Assembly: GCA_964526295.1 (NCBI GenBank)
Contig: CAZGKW010000024.1
Coordinates: 8,764-72,763 of the forward strand
DNA: 64,000 nt
Direction: 5' to 3'
DNA from: CAZGKW01 sp964526295
Lineage (GTDB): Bacteria > Planctomycetota > Phycisphaerae > FEN-1346
Shown piece after piece: positions 34,349-47,674 of this stretch. The notes beneath the pieces are model-generated. The model saw nothing but the letters and a program-made list of their open reading frames with translations, was not told the DNA's origin and did not search any database. Positions within the stretch are counted from its first letter, which is position 1, and the number at the start of each line of letters is the position of its first letter. Position numbers and translations under genes: made by a program.

Positions 34349-35860
34349 ATGTTCCGTCTCGCGGAACGCGGCACGACGGTCGGCACGGAGGTCCGCGGCG
34401 GCGTCACGACCTACCTGACGCTCTCCTACATTCTGTTCGTCCAGCCGGCGATCCTTCGCATCGCCGGGATGCCCCCCGACGACGTCTTCTTCGCCACGTG
34501 TGTCTGCTCGGCGGCGGCCTGTTTCCTCATGGGACTGCTGGCGAACTACCCGTTCGCCCTGGCCCCGGCCATGGGGCACAACGTCTTCTTCGTCATCACG
34601 GTCTGCCTGGGGATGGGGTTCGCCTGGCAGGAGGCCTTGGCGGCGAACCTGGTCGCCGGGTCGGCGTTCCTCCTGTTGAGCTTTTTCGGGGTCCGCGAAG
34701 CCGTCATGCACGCCGTGCCCGACGGCCTCAAGTACGCCATCGCCGTGGGCATCGGCCTGCTGATCTCCTTCGTCGGCCTCCAGTACGGCGGGGTGGTCCA
34801 GAACCACGACGTCGTCCTCGTCGGCCTGGGCGACTTCCGCAGCCCCGTGGTCCTCGTGACGCTGTTCGGCATCGCCCTGACGGCGGTCCTGCTGGCGGTG
34901 CGTCTGAAGGCGGCCATTCTGCTGGGCATTCTCGCGACGACGGCGGCCGCGGTGGGCGTCACGTGGCTCGCCCGGCCGGCGTACGTCCAGCCGGAAGGGC
35001 TGGAGGTGATCCCGGCGTCGCGCGTCGGCGACCGCGTCGCGGGCAAGCTGGTCGAGCCGGTCGACGCGTACGACGTGCGGATGCACCTGGCGGAGGTGCC
35101 GGAGCGGTTCGAAACGCCGGGCCTGCCTCGGGGCACGTTCTGGCAGTTCAGCCTCACCGGCCTGTTCCGGGAACATCGGCTGGTCGACGTCGTGATGGTG
35201 ATCTTCGTCTTCTTCTTTCTCGACCTGTTCGACACGATCGGGACGCTCCTCGGCGTCTCGGAACGGGCGGGCCTCCTGGACGCCGAGGGGCGGCTCCCCC
35301 GGGCCCGGTGGGCCCTCTTCTCGGACGCGTTCGGCACGGTCGCCGGCGCCGTCACGGGTACGAGCACCATCACGACGTACGTCGAGAGCGCTTCGGGCGT
35401 GGCGGCCGGGGCGAGGACGGGCCTCGCGGCCATCACGACGGGCGTCCTGCTGCTCGCTTCACTGGCCCTGAAGCCGCTGGTGCAGCTCGTGGGCCGGGGC
35501 GTCCAGTTCGTCCACGCCGGGACGGGCGAGCCGCTCGTCCAAGTCGCCGCCGGCACCGTCAGCGAGGTCCACTTCTATCCGGTCATCGCTCCCGTGCTGG
35601 TGGTGATCGGCGTCCTGATGATCGCGAGCGTCCGCAAGGTCCGGTGGGACGATTACACCGAGGCGATCCCGGCGTTCCTGACGATCGTCGTCATGCAGTT
35701 CAGCCTGTCGATCACGGACGGCATCGCCTGGGGTTTCATCAGCTACGCCCTGCTGAAGCTCGTGACGGGCCGGGCCAGGCAGATGCATTGGCTGGTGGGG
35801 GCGTTCGCCCTGTTGTTCGTGGGGTTCTATGTGGCCCGGACCTTGCTGATGGGACAGTAA
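34349..35860 (+). CDS. NCS2/AzgA-type purine permease
   Basis: 503 residues with 12-14 membrane helices. The start FRLAERGTTVGTEVRGGVTT, YLTLSYILFVQPAIL, NYPFALAPAMGHNVFFV and FLDLFDTIGTLLGVSERAGL match AzgA/PbuG hypoxanthine/guanine/adenine symporters. An inserted hydrophilic loop near residues 210-255 (AYVQPEGLEVIPASRVGDRV) is longer than in AzgA. TGTSTITTYVESASGVAAGA is the conserved substrate region. It is likely a proton-coupled nucleobase importer. Confidence 0.9.
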   Translation: MFRLAERGTTVGTEVRGGVTTYLTLSYILFVQPAILRIAGMPPDDVFFATCVCSAAACFLMGLLANYPFALAPAMGHNVFFVITVCLGMGFAWQEALAANLVAGSAFLLLSFFGVREAVMHAVPDGLKYAIAVGIGLLISFVGLQYGGVVQNHDVVLVGLGDFRSPVVLVTLFGIALTAVLLAVRLKAAILLGILATTAAAVGVTWLARPAYVQPEGLEVIPASRVGDRVAGKLVEPVDAYDVRMHLAEVPERFETPGLPRGTFWQFSLTGLFREHRLVDVVMVIFVFFFLDLFDTIGTLLGVSERAGLLDAEGRLPRARWALFSDAFGTVAGAVTGTSTITTYVESASGVAAGARTGLAAITTGVLLLASLALKPLVQLVGRGVQFVHAGTGEPLVQVAAGTVSEVHFYPVIAPVLVVIGVLMIASVRKVRWDDYTEAIPAFLTIVVMQFSLSITDGIAWGFISYALLKLVTGRARQMHWLVGAFALLFVGFYVARTLLMGQ

Positions 35861-35953
35861 GGGAGTTCGGGCGCATCCTGTCAGCATTCGGCGCGGCGGG
35901 TCTCCATGTCCGCCGCGTCGAGGGCCGCCTTGGCGAGCCCATAGGAGGTTCGC

Positions 35954-37051
35954 ATGATCGTCGGCGTGCCGCGCGAAGTCAAAGACGACGAATACCGGGT
36001 GGCCCTGCTGCCGGTGGGGGCGGAGCTGCTAGCCGGCGACGGGCACACGGTGCTCCTGGAACGCGGGGCGGGCCTGGGCAGCGGCTACGACGACGCGTCC
36101 TACGAGGCCGCCGGGGCCGAACTCGTCGACGGGCCCGAAGTGGTCTACGGGCGGGCCGAGATGGTCCTGAAGGTCAAGGAGCCGCAGCCGGCGGAGATCG
36201 GCCGGCTCCGCCGCGGCCAGCTCGTCTTCTGCTTCTTTCACTTTGCGGCATCGCGGGAGCTGACAGAGGGGTGCCTGGCGGCGGGCATCGAGGCGGTGGC
36301 CTATGAGACGCTGGCCGACCGGAACGGTCGGCTGCCGTGCCTGACGCCGATGAGCGAGGTCGCGGGCAAGATGAGCGTCCAGGAGGGGGCGAAGTTCCTG
36401 GAGAAGCCCATGATGGGCCGCGGCATCTTGCTGGGCGGCGTGGCGGGCGTCGAGCCGGCGAACGTCCTGGTCCTCGGCGGCGGAGTAGTCGGGTCGAACG
36501 CCGCCCGCACCGCCGCCGGGCTGGGCGCCAACGTCGTCCTGATGGACATCGACCTCGACCGACTCCGCTACCTCGACGAGGTGATGTCGGCGAACGTCAC
36601 GACCGTCTATTCCGACCCGCACGCCGTGGGGCAGTACGCCGTCCGGGCCGACCTGGTGATCGGGGCCGTGCTGATTCCCGGCGGGCGGGCGCCCGTCCTC
36701 ATCGGTCGCGATCTGGTCCGGCGAATGAAAAGCGGGGCCGTCTTCGTCGACGTCTGTATCGACCAGGGCGGCTGCGCCGAGACGAGCCGCCCGACGACCC
36801 ATCACGAGCCGACCTACGTCGTCGACGGCGTGGTCCACTATTGCGTGACGAATATCCCCGGTGCCGTGGGTCGCACGTCGAGCCACGCCTTGACGAACGC
36901 GACGCTTCCTTACGCCCGCGAGCTGGCCCGCCTGGGCCTGGACGGTTTCGCCGAGGGCGACGCCGGTCACGCCGCCGCCGTCAATCTCCGCGACGGCCGC
37001 ATCATGAACCCGGCCGTGGCCGGGGCGTTTCCCGACCTGCCTTGCCAGTAG
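35954..37051 (+). CDS. ald: Alanine dehydrogenase
   Basis: 365 residues. The start MIVGVPREVKDDEYRVALLP contains the substrate Arg; KVKEP has the catalytic Lys, FCFFHFAASREL the catalytic His, VLVLGGGVVGSNAARTAAGL binds NAD, and VDVCIDQGGCAET carries the conserved Asp. It interconverts alanine and pyruvate plus ammonia. The start follows TAGGAGGTTCGC. Single gene. Confidence 0.96.
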   Translation: MIVGVPREVKDDEYRVALLPVGAELLAGDGHTVLLERGAGLGSGYDDASYEAAGAELVDGPEVVYGRAEMVLKVKEPQPAEIGRLRRGQLVFCFFHFAASRELTEGCLAAGIEAVAYETLADRNGRLPCLTPMSEVAGKMSVQEGAKFLEKPMMGRGILLGGVAGVEPANVLVLGGGVVGSNAARTAAGLGANVVLMDIDLDRLRYLDEVMSANVTTVYSDPHAVGQYAVRADLVIGAVLIPGGRAPVLIGRDLVRRMKSGAVFVDVCIDQGGCAETSRPTTHHEPTYVVDGVVHYCVTNIPGAVGRTSSHALTNATLPYARELARLGLDGFAEGDAGHAAAVNLRDGRIMNPAVAGAFPDLPCQ

Positions 37052-37102
37052 GGGCGAGGCATACCGCGCGCCGCTGTTTCAGCGCGCGGTCGGCGTGGGG
37101 CG

Positions 37103-37894
37103 TCACAGCCCCATGACGTCGGCCATGGTGTAGAGGGCCGGCTCGCGGCCGACGAGCCAGCGGGCGGCCCGGAGGGCCCCGCGGGCGAACGTCTCGCGGG
37201 AGTGGGCCACGTGCTTCAGCTCGATCCGCTCGCCGAGCGCCGTGAAATAGACCGTGTGCTCGCCGACGATGTCGCCGCCACGCACCGCATGCAGGCCGAT
37301 CTCGCCTTTCGTGTGCGGCGCGTGGCCGGGGCCGCGGCCGTACCGGGCCGAGTCGGCGAGGTCGCGGCCGGTCGCGCGGGCGATCTCTTCGGCGATCTTC
37401 AGGGCCGTCCCGGACGGGGCGTCTTTCTTGAACCGGTGGTGGGCTTCGAGGACCTCGATGTCGTAGTCCGGGCCGAGGGTCTTGGCCAGGTCCGCCGCCG
37501 TGCGAAACAGAAGATTCACGCCGACGCTCATGTTCGGCGAGACGAGCACCGGGGCCCTGGCGGCGGCCGCGTCGATCCGCTCCCGTTGAGCGTTTGTGAA
37601 ACCGGTCGTGCCGACGACGATCGGGGCGGCTCGCTCGGCGCAGGCCTCGATCCGCTCGAGTGACCCCTCGGGCAGGGAGAAGTCGACCACGCAATCAACC
37701 GTCTCGGGCAGGGCGTCTGAGAGGGCCACGCCGAGCCGCCCGGCCCCGGCCATCTCGCCGGCATCGGTGCCCAGCAGATCGTGACCGGCGGCCTCGACGG
37801 CGCCGGCCAGCTCCAGGTCGTCGGCCTCGGCAACGAGGCGAACCAGCGTCCGGCCCATGCGGCCGCCGGCGCCGGAGATGGCGATGCGAATCAT
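37103..37894 (-). CDS. dapB: 4-hydroxy-tetrahydrodipicolinate reductase
   Basis: 263 residues. NAD(P)-binding ISGAGGRMGRTLVRLV, VVGTTGF, SPNMSVGVNLLF and the catalytic motif EAHHRFKKDAPSGTALK identify DapB of the lysine/diaminopimelate pathway. The ATG at 37894 follows AGGAGGCCCCC; the frame extends upstream but without support. It lies downstream of thrC on the same strand, so two branches of aspartate-family synthesis are adjacent. Confidence 0.96.
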   Translation of the reverse strand: MIRIAISGAGGRMGRTLVRLVAEADDLELAGAVEAAGHDLLGTDAGEMAGAGRLGVALSDALPETVDCVVDFSLPEGSLERIEACAERAAPIVVGTTGFTNAQRERIDAAAARAPVLVSPNMSVGVNLLFRTAADLAKTLGPDYDIEVLEAHHRFKKDAPSGTALKIAEEIARATGRDLADSARYGRGPGHAPHTKGEIGLHAVRGGDIVGEHTVYFTALGERIELKHVAHSRETFARGALRAARWLVGREPALYTMADVMGL

Positions 37895-37988
37895 GGGGGC
37901 CTCCTGATGCGGACGGATGTCGGCCGGCGTGAGTGAGGACCGGCCGCGCGTCACCCGGAGCTTCCGCTCCGGGCCCAACAGAACTCGT

Positions 37989-39386
37989 TTACGCGCGAAT
38001 CGCCTCCACGATTCTCTCGAGATCGTCCGGCACGACGACGGGGCGGTTGCCGTAGGTCGCCCCGCAGACGCCCTTGTCGCCGTACTTCTCGTGCAGGGCC
38101 CCGTCGTCGAGCGTATGATAGGCGACGGTGACGTTCGGGTCCTTCAGGGCGTGGCCCGTCAGGATGCAGACGACCCGCTCGTCGGCGCCGATGGTCTGGG
38201 CCTGGCGGAGCTTCCTGAGGCCCGCGAGGGTGGCCGCCGAAGCGGGCTCGCAGCCGAACCCGCCTCGCCCGATCTGGGCCTTGGCGTCGAGGATCTCCTG
38301 GTCCGTGACCGTCTCGACGAGGCCGTCGGTCCACGCCAGGGCCCGGAGGCACTTCTTCAGGTTGACCGGCCGGTTGATCTCGATGGCCGAGGCCAGGGTG
38401 TTCGCTCGCCGGCCCTCGTCGTCCATCTGCTGGTAGAAGCGGCAGATCCGCTCCTCGTCGACGATGCCCTCGTCCCAGGCGATCCTTTCCTCGTTCACGA
38501 TGCGGTGAAGCGTGTCGGCGCCCGCGGCGTTGATGACGGCCATCCGCGGGATGCGGTCGATCAGGCCGACGTCCTTCAGCTCGCGAAAGGCCTTGCCGAA
38601 AGCCGACGAGTTGCCCAGGTTTCCGCCGGGCACGATGATCCAGTCGGGGACCTGCCACAGGAGGCCCTCGATGACCCGGTACATGATGGTCTTCTGGCCC
38701 TCGAGGCGGAACGGGTTCAGGCTGTTCATCAGGTAGATGCCGAGGTCGCGTGCGACCTCCTTGACGCGTTTCATGCAGGCGTCGAAGTCGCCCTCGACCT
38801 GGACGACGCGGACGCCGTAATCGAGGGCCTGGGCCAGCTTGCCATAGGCGATCTTGCCCGAGCCGATGAGGACGACGGCCGGAATCCGCCCGTCCACCGC
38901 CGAGTAGAGGGCCACCGAGGCGCTGGTGTTGCCGGTCGAAGCGCAGATGGCGCAGCCCGCGCCGACGAGATGGGCGTGGGTGAACGCCGCCGTCATCCCG
39001 TTGTCCTTGAAGCTGCCCGAGGGGTTCATGCCCTCGTATTGAAGGAAAAGGCGCCCTGGGTCTATGCCGGCGTAGGCGGCGACGCGGTCGGCCGTCTGAA
39101 AGACGGTCTTGCCCTCGCCGATGGTGATGATGTGCTTCGGCGCGGCGAAGGGCAGCAGCTCGTGGTACTGCCACACGCCGGAGAAGGTCAGCGGGTCGCC
39201 CGAGACGCTCCACTTGGCCTCGAAGCCGGCCAGCGAATCGGGCAGGACCGCCCGCGACCAGTCGTAACGGATGTCGAGCAGGTCGCCGCACTCGGCGCAC
39301 TGAAAGAGCGCTTCGCCGACGTCGAAGGTGGCTTCGCAGTCGGCATTGATGCACTGCTGGTACGCGATGTCGGTGCGGATATCGAT
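37989..39386 (-). CDS. thrC: Threonine synthase; no standard start codon for the full-length protein
   Basis: About 465 residues if read from 39386. The PLP Lys is in NPSGSFKDNGMTAAF and the PLP-phosphate region in CASTGNTSASVA. The N-terminal part, reading IAYQQCINADCEATFD and then LFQCAECGDLLDIRYDW, is the zinc-ribbon extension common in threonine synthases, and it is in frame with the rest. However, no ATG, GTG or TTG precedes it in this frame: the first standard start is GTG at 39176, inside the conserved protein. Candidates are ATC at 39386 (after GAGGGGG) or CTG at 39416. A base error in the assembly is the simple alternative. Confidence 0.85.
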   Translation of the reverse strand: MDIRTDIAYQQCINADCEATFDVGEALFQCAECGDLLDIRYDWSRAVLPDSLAGFEAKWSVSGDPLTFSGVWQYHELLPFAAPKHIITIGEGKTVFQTADRVAAYAGIDPGRLFLQYEGMNPSGSFKDNGMTAAFTHAHLVGAGCAICASTGNTSASVALYSAVDGRIPAVVLIGSGKIAYGKLAQALDYGVRVVQVEGDFDACMKRVKEVARDLGIYLMNSLNPFRLEGQKTIMYRVIEGLLWQVPDWIIVPGGNLGNSSAFGKAFRELKDVGLIDRIPRMAVINAAGADTLHRIVNEERIAWDEGIVDEERICRFYQQMDDEGRRANTLASAIEINRPVNLKKCLRALAWTDGLVETVTDQEILDAKAQIGRGGFGCEPASAATLAGLRKLRQAQTIGADERVVCILTGHALKDPNVTVAYHTLDDGALHEKYGDKGVCGATYGNRPVVVPDDLERIVEAIRA

Positions 39387-39545
39387 CGCTGGGCCCCCTC
39401 GCGCTCGCTGCGGCAGCCGCTCGCGGCGCCCTGTGCAGCGGCCGAGTCGGCGGTATGGTATCGGCCTGGCGCGAGGCCTTCAATCACAAAAGAGGGGTCG
39501 CTCGCGTGGGGAGTTCCCGCCACCGACGTGACTCCGGCCGGGCCG

Positions 39546-40907
39546 TCACGGCACCCAGAAGGACCAGGCCTTCTTGCCCCGGCGAAGCGGCGGCAGGGAT
39601 TCGGTGAGCTTCTTGACCAGTGCGTTCCGCTCGGCCGTGGTGAAGTCGTAGAAGAAGACGGCCCCGAGGTTGCCGAGCGTCGCCGAGGAGCGGCCCGCCA
39701 GGGGGGTGCCCGTCTCCTGGGCGGCGACGAATTCGTCCCGGTCGGCCGGCGTGTCCCAGAGGGTGATCCAGACGCCCTTCAGCCCGGCCGGCAGGTCGCC
39801 CTTCGACCCGGCGGCGGAGGCCGGCCCCAGCAGGTAGAACCGGTCGCCTCCCCAGCCCGCGGCCGCGTCGTTGGTCCAGTAGGTCGGCAGGCCCATGACC
39901 ATGGGGTTGGGTTTTTCGGTCTTGGGGCGGGCCAGGACCGCGCAGAGCATCTCCCCGACGGTGTCGGCGTGAAGGACCATCCGGCCGCCGGGGCCCGCGA
40001 AGAGCGGCTTGACGGCCGCATCGTCGACGACGACCGGCTCGTCGCGGCCCTTCTCGTCCCAGTACTTGGCCGGGTGAAGGACCTGCTCGGTGGAGACGGG
40101 CGGGGCCTTGGCCGCGGCCAGGAGCTCCGGCGCGACGCTCCTTCCGCCGCCGAGCGCCGCCGCCATGAAGTTGCCGCGCAGCAGGAAATTCATGCCGCAG
40201 GTGTAGACGCCGATCATCGTCCACAGGTATGGCGGCGTCTCGCGAAGGAGCTTCTCGGTGCGGGCGGCCTCCTCCTGGGAGTAGGCCATCAGTTCCCGCA
40301 GGTCGAAGCGCCCGGCCGCTTGCTCCTTCTGCATGTACCGCGTCATCAGGTTCGTTGCCGAGCCCTCGATGACCGACCACAGGGCCAGCTCGCCGTCTTC
40401 CGTGCGATTCGGCATGGCGATGTACTTCGTGACGTCGAAGTGCTGATCGTCCAGGGCGTGGGTCAGCTCGTGGGCCACGATGATCCGCAGGACGCCCGCC
40501 CCGTAGGTCCGCCCCTTGTCGCGGATCACGTAGAACGTCTTCGACTCCGGGTCGTAGAAGCCCAGGGCCTGCGGCAGGAGGGCCTCGATGAACGTCGCCT
40601 TGACGTCGCAGTCGGCCGGCACCAGGCCGACCATCCTGAGGAACGCCTGGATCCGGCCGAACTGGCCGTCCGGGTACTGCATCTCGAAACGGCGCTCGAC
40701 GTGGTCCCGGAGGCCCTTCTCGTCGATGAACGCCTTCTTGATGGGCTGCTTGAACTCCCAGCCGCGAAGCGCCGCGACGGCCTCGGCGGTCTCGTCGACG
40801 ATCCGGGCGAACTCCGCCTGGGTCTTGAAGGCGGGCTCCGGCCCGGCCGCAGTAGCGGTCACGGCCGTAAGGAGCGTCAGGGCCAGGGCAAGAACAGTCC
40901 GCTTCAT
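39546..40907 (-). CDS. Secreted zinc metallopeptidase-like protein
   Basis: 453 residues with an N-terminal signal peptide (MKRTVLALALTLLTAVTATA). The gluzincin motif HELTH lies in IIVAHELTHALDDQHFD, and SVIEGSATNLMTRYM further on may supply the third ligand Glu. The family is not one I can name; similar proteins are annotated as DUF-type peptidases in planctomycetes and acidobacteria. The ATG at 40907 was chosen over GTG at 40916 since GGAGGG abuts the GTG. Substrate unknown. Confidence 0.72.
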   Translation of the reverse strand: MKRTVLALALTLLTAVTATAAGPEPAFKTQAEFARIVDETAEAVAALRGWEFKQPIKKAFIDEKGLRDHVERRFEMQYPDGQFGRIQAFLRMVGLVPADCDVKATFIEALLPQALGFYDPESKTFYVIRDKGRTYGAGVLRIIVAHELTHALDDQHFDVTKYIAMPNRTEDGELALWSVIEGSATNLMTRYMQKEQAAGRFDLRELMAYSQEEAARTEKLLRETPPYLWTMIGVYTCGMNFLLRGNFMAAALGGGRSVAPELLAAAKAPPVSTEQVLHPAKYWDEKGRDEPVVVDDAAVKPLFAGPGGRMVLHADTVGEMLCAVLARPKTEKPNPMVMGLPTYWTNDAAAGWGGDRFYLLGPASAAGSKGDLPAGLKGVWITLWDTPADRDEFVAAQETGTPLAGRSSATLGNLGAVFFYDFTTAERNALVKKLTESLPPLRRGKKAWSFWVP

Positions 40908-41081
40908 GGCAGGCACCCTCCATCGTGTCGCCGGCCCGGCCGGCCGGCGCGTCGCTCAAGCCTATGCGGGGCCTCGCCGCCGGTCAACCGCGTCGGTCCG
41001 CCCCGCCTGTCTTCCCTTCGGCATTCCGGGCGGCCGTCCGCCAGCGTGTGACGGGCGAGGTCCTGACGGCGGCGGCGCCGC

Positions 41082-42185
41082 TCACCCGGCCGCGTAGACC
41101 GCCTCGATCAGGCCCTTGATGTACCCGTAGGCGAAGGCGAAGCCCTGGAGGTTCTCCGGGTCGTCCGCGGCCTTCGGCACGTGGTCGGGCATGAGCATGC
41201 CGGTGTAGCCGACCTCCTTGTAGGCGAGGACGGCCCGGGCCATGTCCACGTCGCCGTCGTCGGGGAAGGTCTCGACGAACCGGTCCCGCCCGCCGCGGAG
41301 GTTGCGGAAGTGGACGTTGAAGATCTTGCCTCGGCCGCCGAACCATCGGATGATGTCGAAGATTTCCTCGGCGGGCTCCTCGACCATCTCGCTGAAACAG
41401 CCCTGGCAGAACGTCAGGCCGTGATACGGGCTCTCGCAAGTCGTGACGAACCGTTTCTGCCCCTCGACCGTGCCGAGCACCTGGGCGATCCGCCACCGGT
41501 TCTCGGCCGGCATCGGCGGGTCGGGCGGGTGGCATGCCAAGCGGACCTTCGCCTCGGTCGCCACCGGCACGACGCGTTCCAGGAAGTAGGTGATCCGCCG
41601 CCACATCTCGTCGGGGCCGATGGGCGCCAGGTCGGGCGGCCGGCGCCGGTCCTCGGCCTCCGCCAGGTCCCACTCGCTGTAGAGCGTGCCGCCGCGGCCG
41701 GAGACGTGCCCGGTCCGCGGCTTCCACTGGCGGACGTGGAGGTTGTACTGGAGGGCGGGGATGCCGGCCTCGCCGGCCCGCCGAACGGCTCGCTGGACCT
41801 TCTCGACGGCCCGGTCCCGGGCATCGCCGGCGACGAGGACCGTCCGCGGAACGCCCAGGTACATCAGGTCGAGGCCCATGCCGTGGTCGGCGACGGTCTT
41901 CTGCACCTGGCGGAGTGTCTCGACCGTCCAGACGCCGTCCGGGCCCGCCTTGGCGGGTGACGCGCAGATGTGGCGGACGCCGCAGCGGAGGAGGAACGGG
42001 AGCTTCTCGGGGCTGGAGCCCCACCGCTGGCATCCGACCTTCATGCGGCCCTTCGGCGGGGCCGGGGTGCCCTGGCGCTTGCGACGTGCCTCGGCCGCAG
42101 GTTCGGTGCCGGCGGCGAAGGCCCGTTCAGCCGCGGCGGCGCCGGCGGCTGCGCCGGCCACCGTCAGGAACGTCCGGCGGTCCAT
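41082..42185 (-). CDS. Tat-exported mannonate dehydratase-like protein (UxuA family)
   Basis: 367 residues. A short twin-arginine leader (MDRRTFLTVAGAAAGAAAA) precedes a TIM barrel. Metal-binding segments typical of UxuA are seen: RLACHPPDPPMP, GLTFCQGCF, IFNVHFRNLRG and MLMPDHVP. UxuA itself is a cytoplasmic Mn2+ enzyme converting mannonate to 2-keto-3-deoxygluconate; an exported form suggests action on, or binding of, a sugar acid outside the cytoplasm. It may act on another substrate, since planctomycetes hold many Tat-leader paralogues. Confidence 0.82.
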   Translation of the reverse strand: MDRRTFLTVAGAAAGAAAAERAFAAGTEPAAEARRKRQGTPAPPKGRMKVGCQRWGSSPEKLPFLLRCGVRHICASPAKAGPDGVWTVETLRQVQKTVADHGMGLDLMYLGVPRTVLVAGDARDRAVEKVQRAVRRAGEAGIPALQYNLHVRQWKPRTGHVSGRGGTLYSEWDLAEAEDRRRPPDLAPIGPDEMWRRITYFLERVVPVATEAKVRLACHPPDPPMPAENRWRIAQVLGTVEGQKRFVTTCESPYHGLTFCQGCFSEMVEEPAEEIFDIIRWFGGRGKIFNVHFRNLRGGRDRFVETFPDDGDVDMARAVLAYKEVGYTGMLMPDHVPKAADDPENLQGFAFAYGYIKGLIEAVYAAG

Positions 42186-42312
42186 ACGAAACGCCTCCCA
42201 GTTGCGATGGGTGCCGGCTTGGCATCCAGCCTTCGCTTCGTTGCGACAAGACCCCCCGTCCCCTCGCGCGTAACCGCGGTCTCCCGACCGGGGCTCGAAA
42301 CCCAGAAGAGCG

Positions 42313-46110
<3,798 letters not shown>

Positions 46111-46122
46111 GGTCTCTTATTG

Positions 46123-46794
46123 TCAATCGGCGGCGGGGGCGTCGCCGGTCGCGGTTTCCTCCGTTTCCTCGCTGTCGAACAGAGCGTCGTCGGCCAGCTC
46201 CTGGGCCTTTTCGGGGGTCAGCCGCCCGCTGGCCAGGAACCCCCCGACGCGGACCTCGCCGGCCTCGGGCTCGACGCGGATCCGCCGCGCGGCATACCAG
46301 AACTGGCCCCGCTCCCGGCCGTCGCCGGGCACGTCGACCTCCTCCTGCACGCCGCCGTCGAGCGTCCCCCGGTCGTTCAGACTCCGGAAGCCGCACGCGA
46401 AATATCGGCCCGGTTCGGTGGCCTCCGTGAGCCGTGTTTCGAGCCTGGCCCCGATCTCCTCCGGCAGCGGCCCGTCGAGCACGTAGGCCCTGCGGAACGT
46501 GTGCGAGGGCGGGGGACCGCGATAGAGCGTGTACTCCCGCCCCGTCTTGTGCCGGGTCTTCCGCCCGGGCACCTCCGCCAGGGCCTTCGAGACGGACGTA
46601 TTCACCTCTTCTTGCATTTTACGGAGCACGTCAAGTATCCGCAGGCGGGCGAGGCGGTCGCGATTGGCTTCGTACTCCTTCTGGAATTCGTCCATCTCCA
46701 CGGAGACGTGGGCCACGTGGATCGTCGTCGCCGTGTAGAGGATGAACAGGACGGCCAGGAGGGCGAGAAGTGCGTTCCGGAACGTGCGGCTCAT
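46123..46794 (-). CDS. Membrane-anchored protein of unknown function
   Basis: 223 residues, not recognised. It has one N-terminal helix (NALLALLAVLFILYTATTI), then a helical charged stretch (SVEMDEFQKEYEANRDRLAR) that may form a coiled coil, and a mostly extracytoplasmic domain ending in an acidic tail (ALFDSEETEETATGDAPAAD). The ATG at 46794 is preceded by GGAGCTCCC. It is 13 bases upstream of secA on the same strand, so the two are likely co-transcribed; a role in export is possible but there is no sequence evidence for one. Confidence 0.7.
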   Translation of the reverse strand: MSRTFRNALLALLAVLFILYTATTIHVAHVSVEMDEFQKEYEANRDRLARLRILDVLRKMQEEVNTSVSKALAEVPGRKTRHKTGREYTLYRGPPPSHTFRRAYVLDGPLPEEIGARLETRLTEATEPGRYFACGFRSLNDRGTLDGGVQEEVDVPGDGRERGQFWYAARRIRVEPEAGEVRVGGFLASGRLTPEKAQELADDALFDSEETEETATGDAPAAD

Positions 46795-46821
46795 GGGAGC
46801 TCCCTCCGGGGCCTTGTGGCC

Positions 46822-46947
46822 CCCTCTCCCTTGGCGGGAGAGGGACGGGGTGAGGGTGAAAGGGCCTCTCAATTCCCCCCTCTCCCCATTCGGCTGCACT
46901 GCGCTTCGCTCAGGGCAGGCCTGACCCTCTCCCGCCAGGGGAGAGGG
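46822..46947. repeat. Paired CCCTCTCCC palindromic repeat
   Basis: Two imperfect palindromes, 46822-46844 (CCCTCTCCC..GGGAGAGGG) and 46925-46947 (same arms around GCCAG), border a ~80-base core with GTGAGGGTGA. A related unit occurs at 63017-63041. This type of interspersed hairpin is common in GC-rich genomes. Confidence 0.7.
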
Positions 46948-47036
46948 AATGAGAACGGCGTCTGCAAACGAGCCGCGACCGGTCCGCCCGCGCCGCCTCG
47001 GGCCTGCGGGCCCCGGAATCCGCAACGAGGCCCGTC

Positions 47037-47600
47037 TCACTTCGCCCGCGTGACGTACTCCCCCGTTCGCGTGTCGACGCGGATCGTCTCGCCGGGCTCG
47101 ACGAACGGCGGGACCATCACCGTGATGCCCGTCTCGAGGGTGGCCGGCTTGTTCTGGTTCGTCGCGGTGGCCCCCTTGATGACCGGCGGGGTGTCCTTGA
47201 CCTCCAGGTCGACCGTGTTCGGCAGGTCGACCGTGACGGCCCGTCCCTCGTGGAAGCACACCTGGCATTCCATGCCGGACTTCAGGTACCCCTGGCCCTC
47301 GCCGACGAGGTCCTGGTCGATGGGCACCTGCTCGAACGTCTCGGGGTCCAGAAAGTAGTGCTGGCCCTCGGCGGTGTAGGAGTACTGCATGGGCCGTCGG
47401 TCGAGGAAGGCCGTCTCGACGGTGTCGGCGGAGCGGAACCGCTTGTCGAGGACCTGGCCGGTGGAGAGCTTCTTGAGCTTGGTCTGGATGAAGGCGCCGC
47501 CCTTTCCGGGCTTGGTGTGGGTCTGCGACAGGACGATATGGACCTCGCCGTCGATGAGGATGGCGCCGCCGTTTCGGAGCTCGGTTGCCCGAATGGCCAT
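47037..47600 (-). CDS. efp: Translation elongation factor P
   Basis: 187 residues, the usual length, with the three beta domains of EF-P. The tip loop reads HTKPGKGGAF, Lys33 corresponding to the modified Lys34 of E. coli. It prevents ribosome stalling at polyproline. The ATG at 47600 follows AAGGAGACGCGA; the open frame upstream is not coding. No modification enzyme (EpmA/EarP/YmfI) is nearby. Confidence 0.97.
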   Translation of the reverse strand: MAIRATELRNGGAILIDGEVHIVLSQTHTKPGKGGAFIQTKLKKLSTGQVLDKRFRSADTVETAFLDRRPMQYSYTAEGQHYFLDPETFEQVPIDQDLVGEGQGYLKSGMECQVCFHEGRAVTVDLPNTVDLEVKDTPPVIKGATATNQNKPATLETGITVMVPPFVEPGETIRVDTRTGEYVTRAK

Positions 47601-47644
47601 TCGCGTCTCCTTGTGCCGCTTGTTTGAGCGATTCTGAGACCGGG

Positions 47645-47674
47645 AGTATACCGCGTTCGCCGTCTGCCTGTCAA
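47645..47674 (-). promoter_or_regulatory. Strong promoter of efp
   Basis: On the minus strand, -35 TTGACA (47674-47669), an 18-base spacer and -10 TATACT (47650-47645). It overlaps the stop codon of the upstream regulator gene. Confidence 0.8.

Noticed and set aside
37917..41051. Plus-strand open frame of about 1,040 codons opposite dapB, thrC and the metallopeptidase
   Set aside because: Antisense shadow; the three minus-strand genes have clear motifs and ribosome sites.
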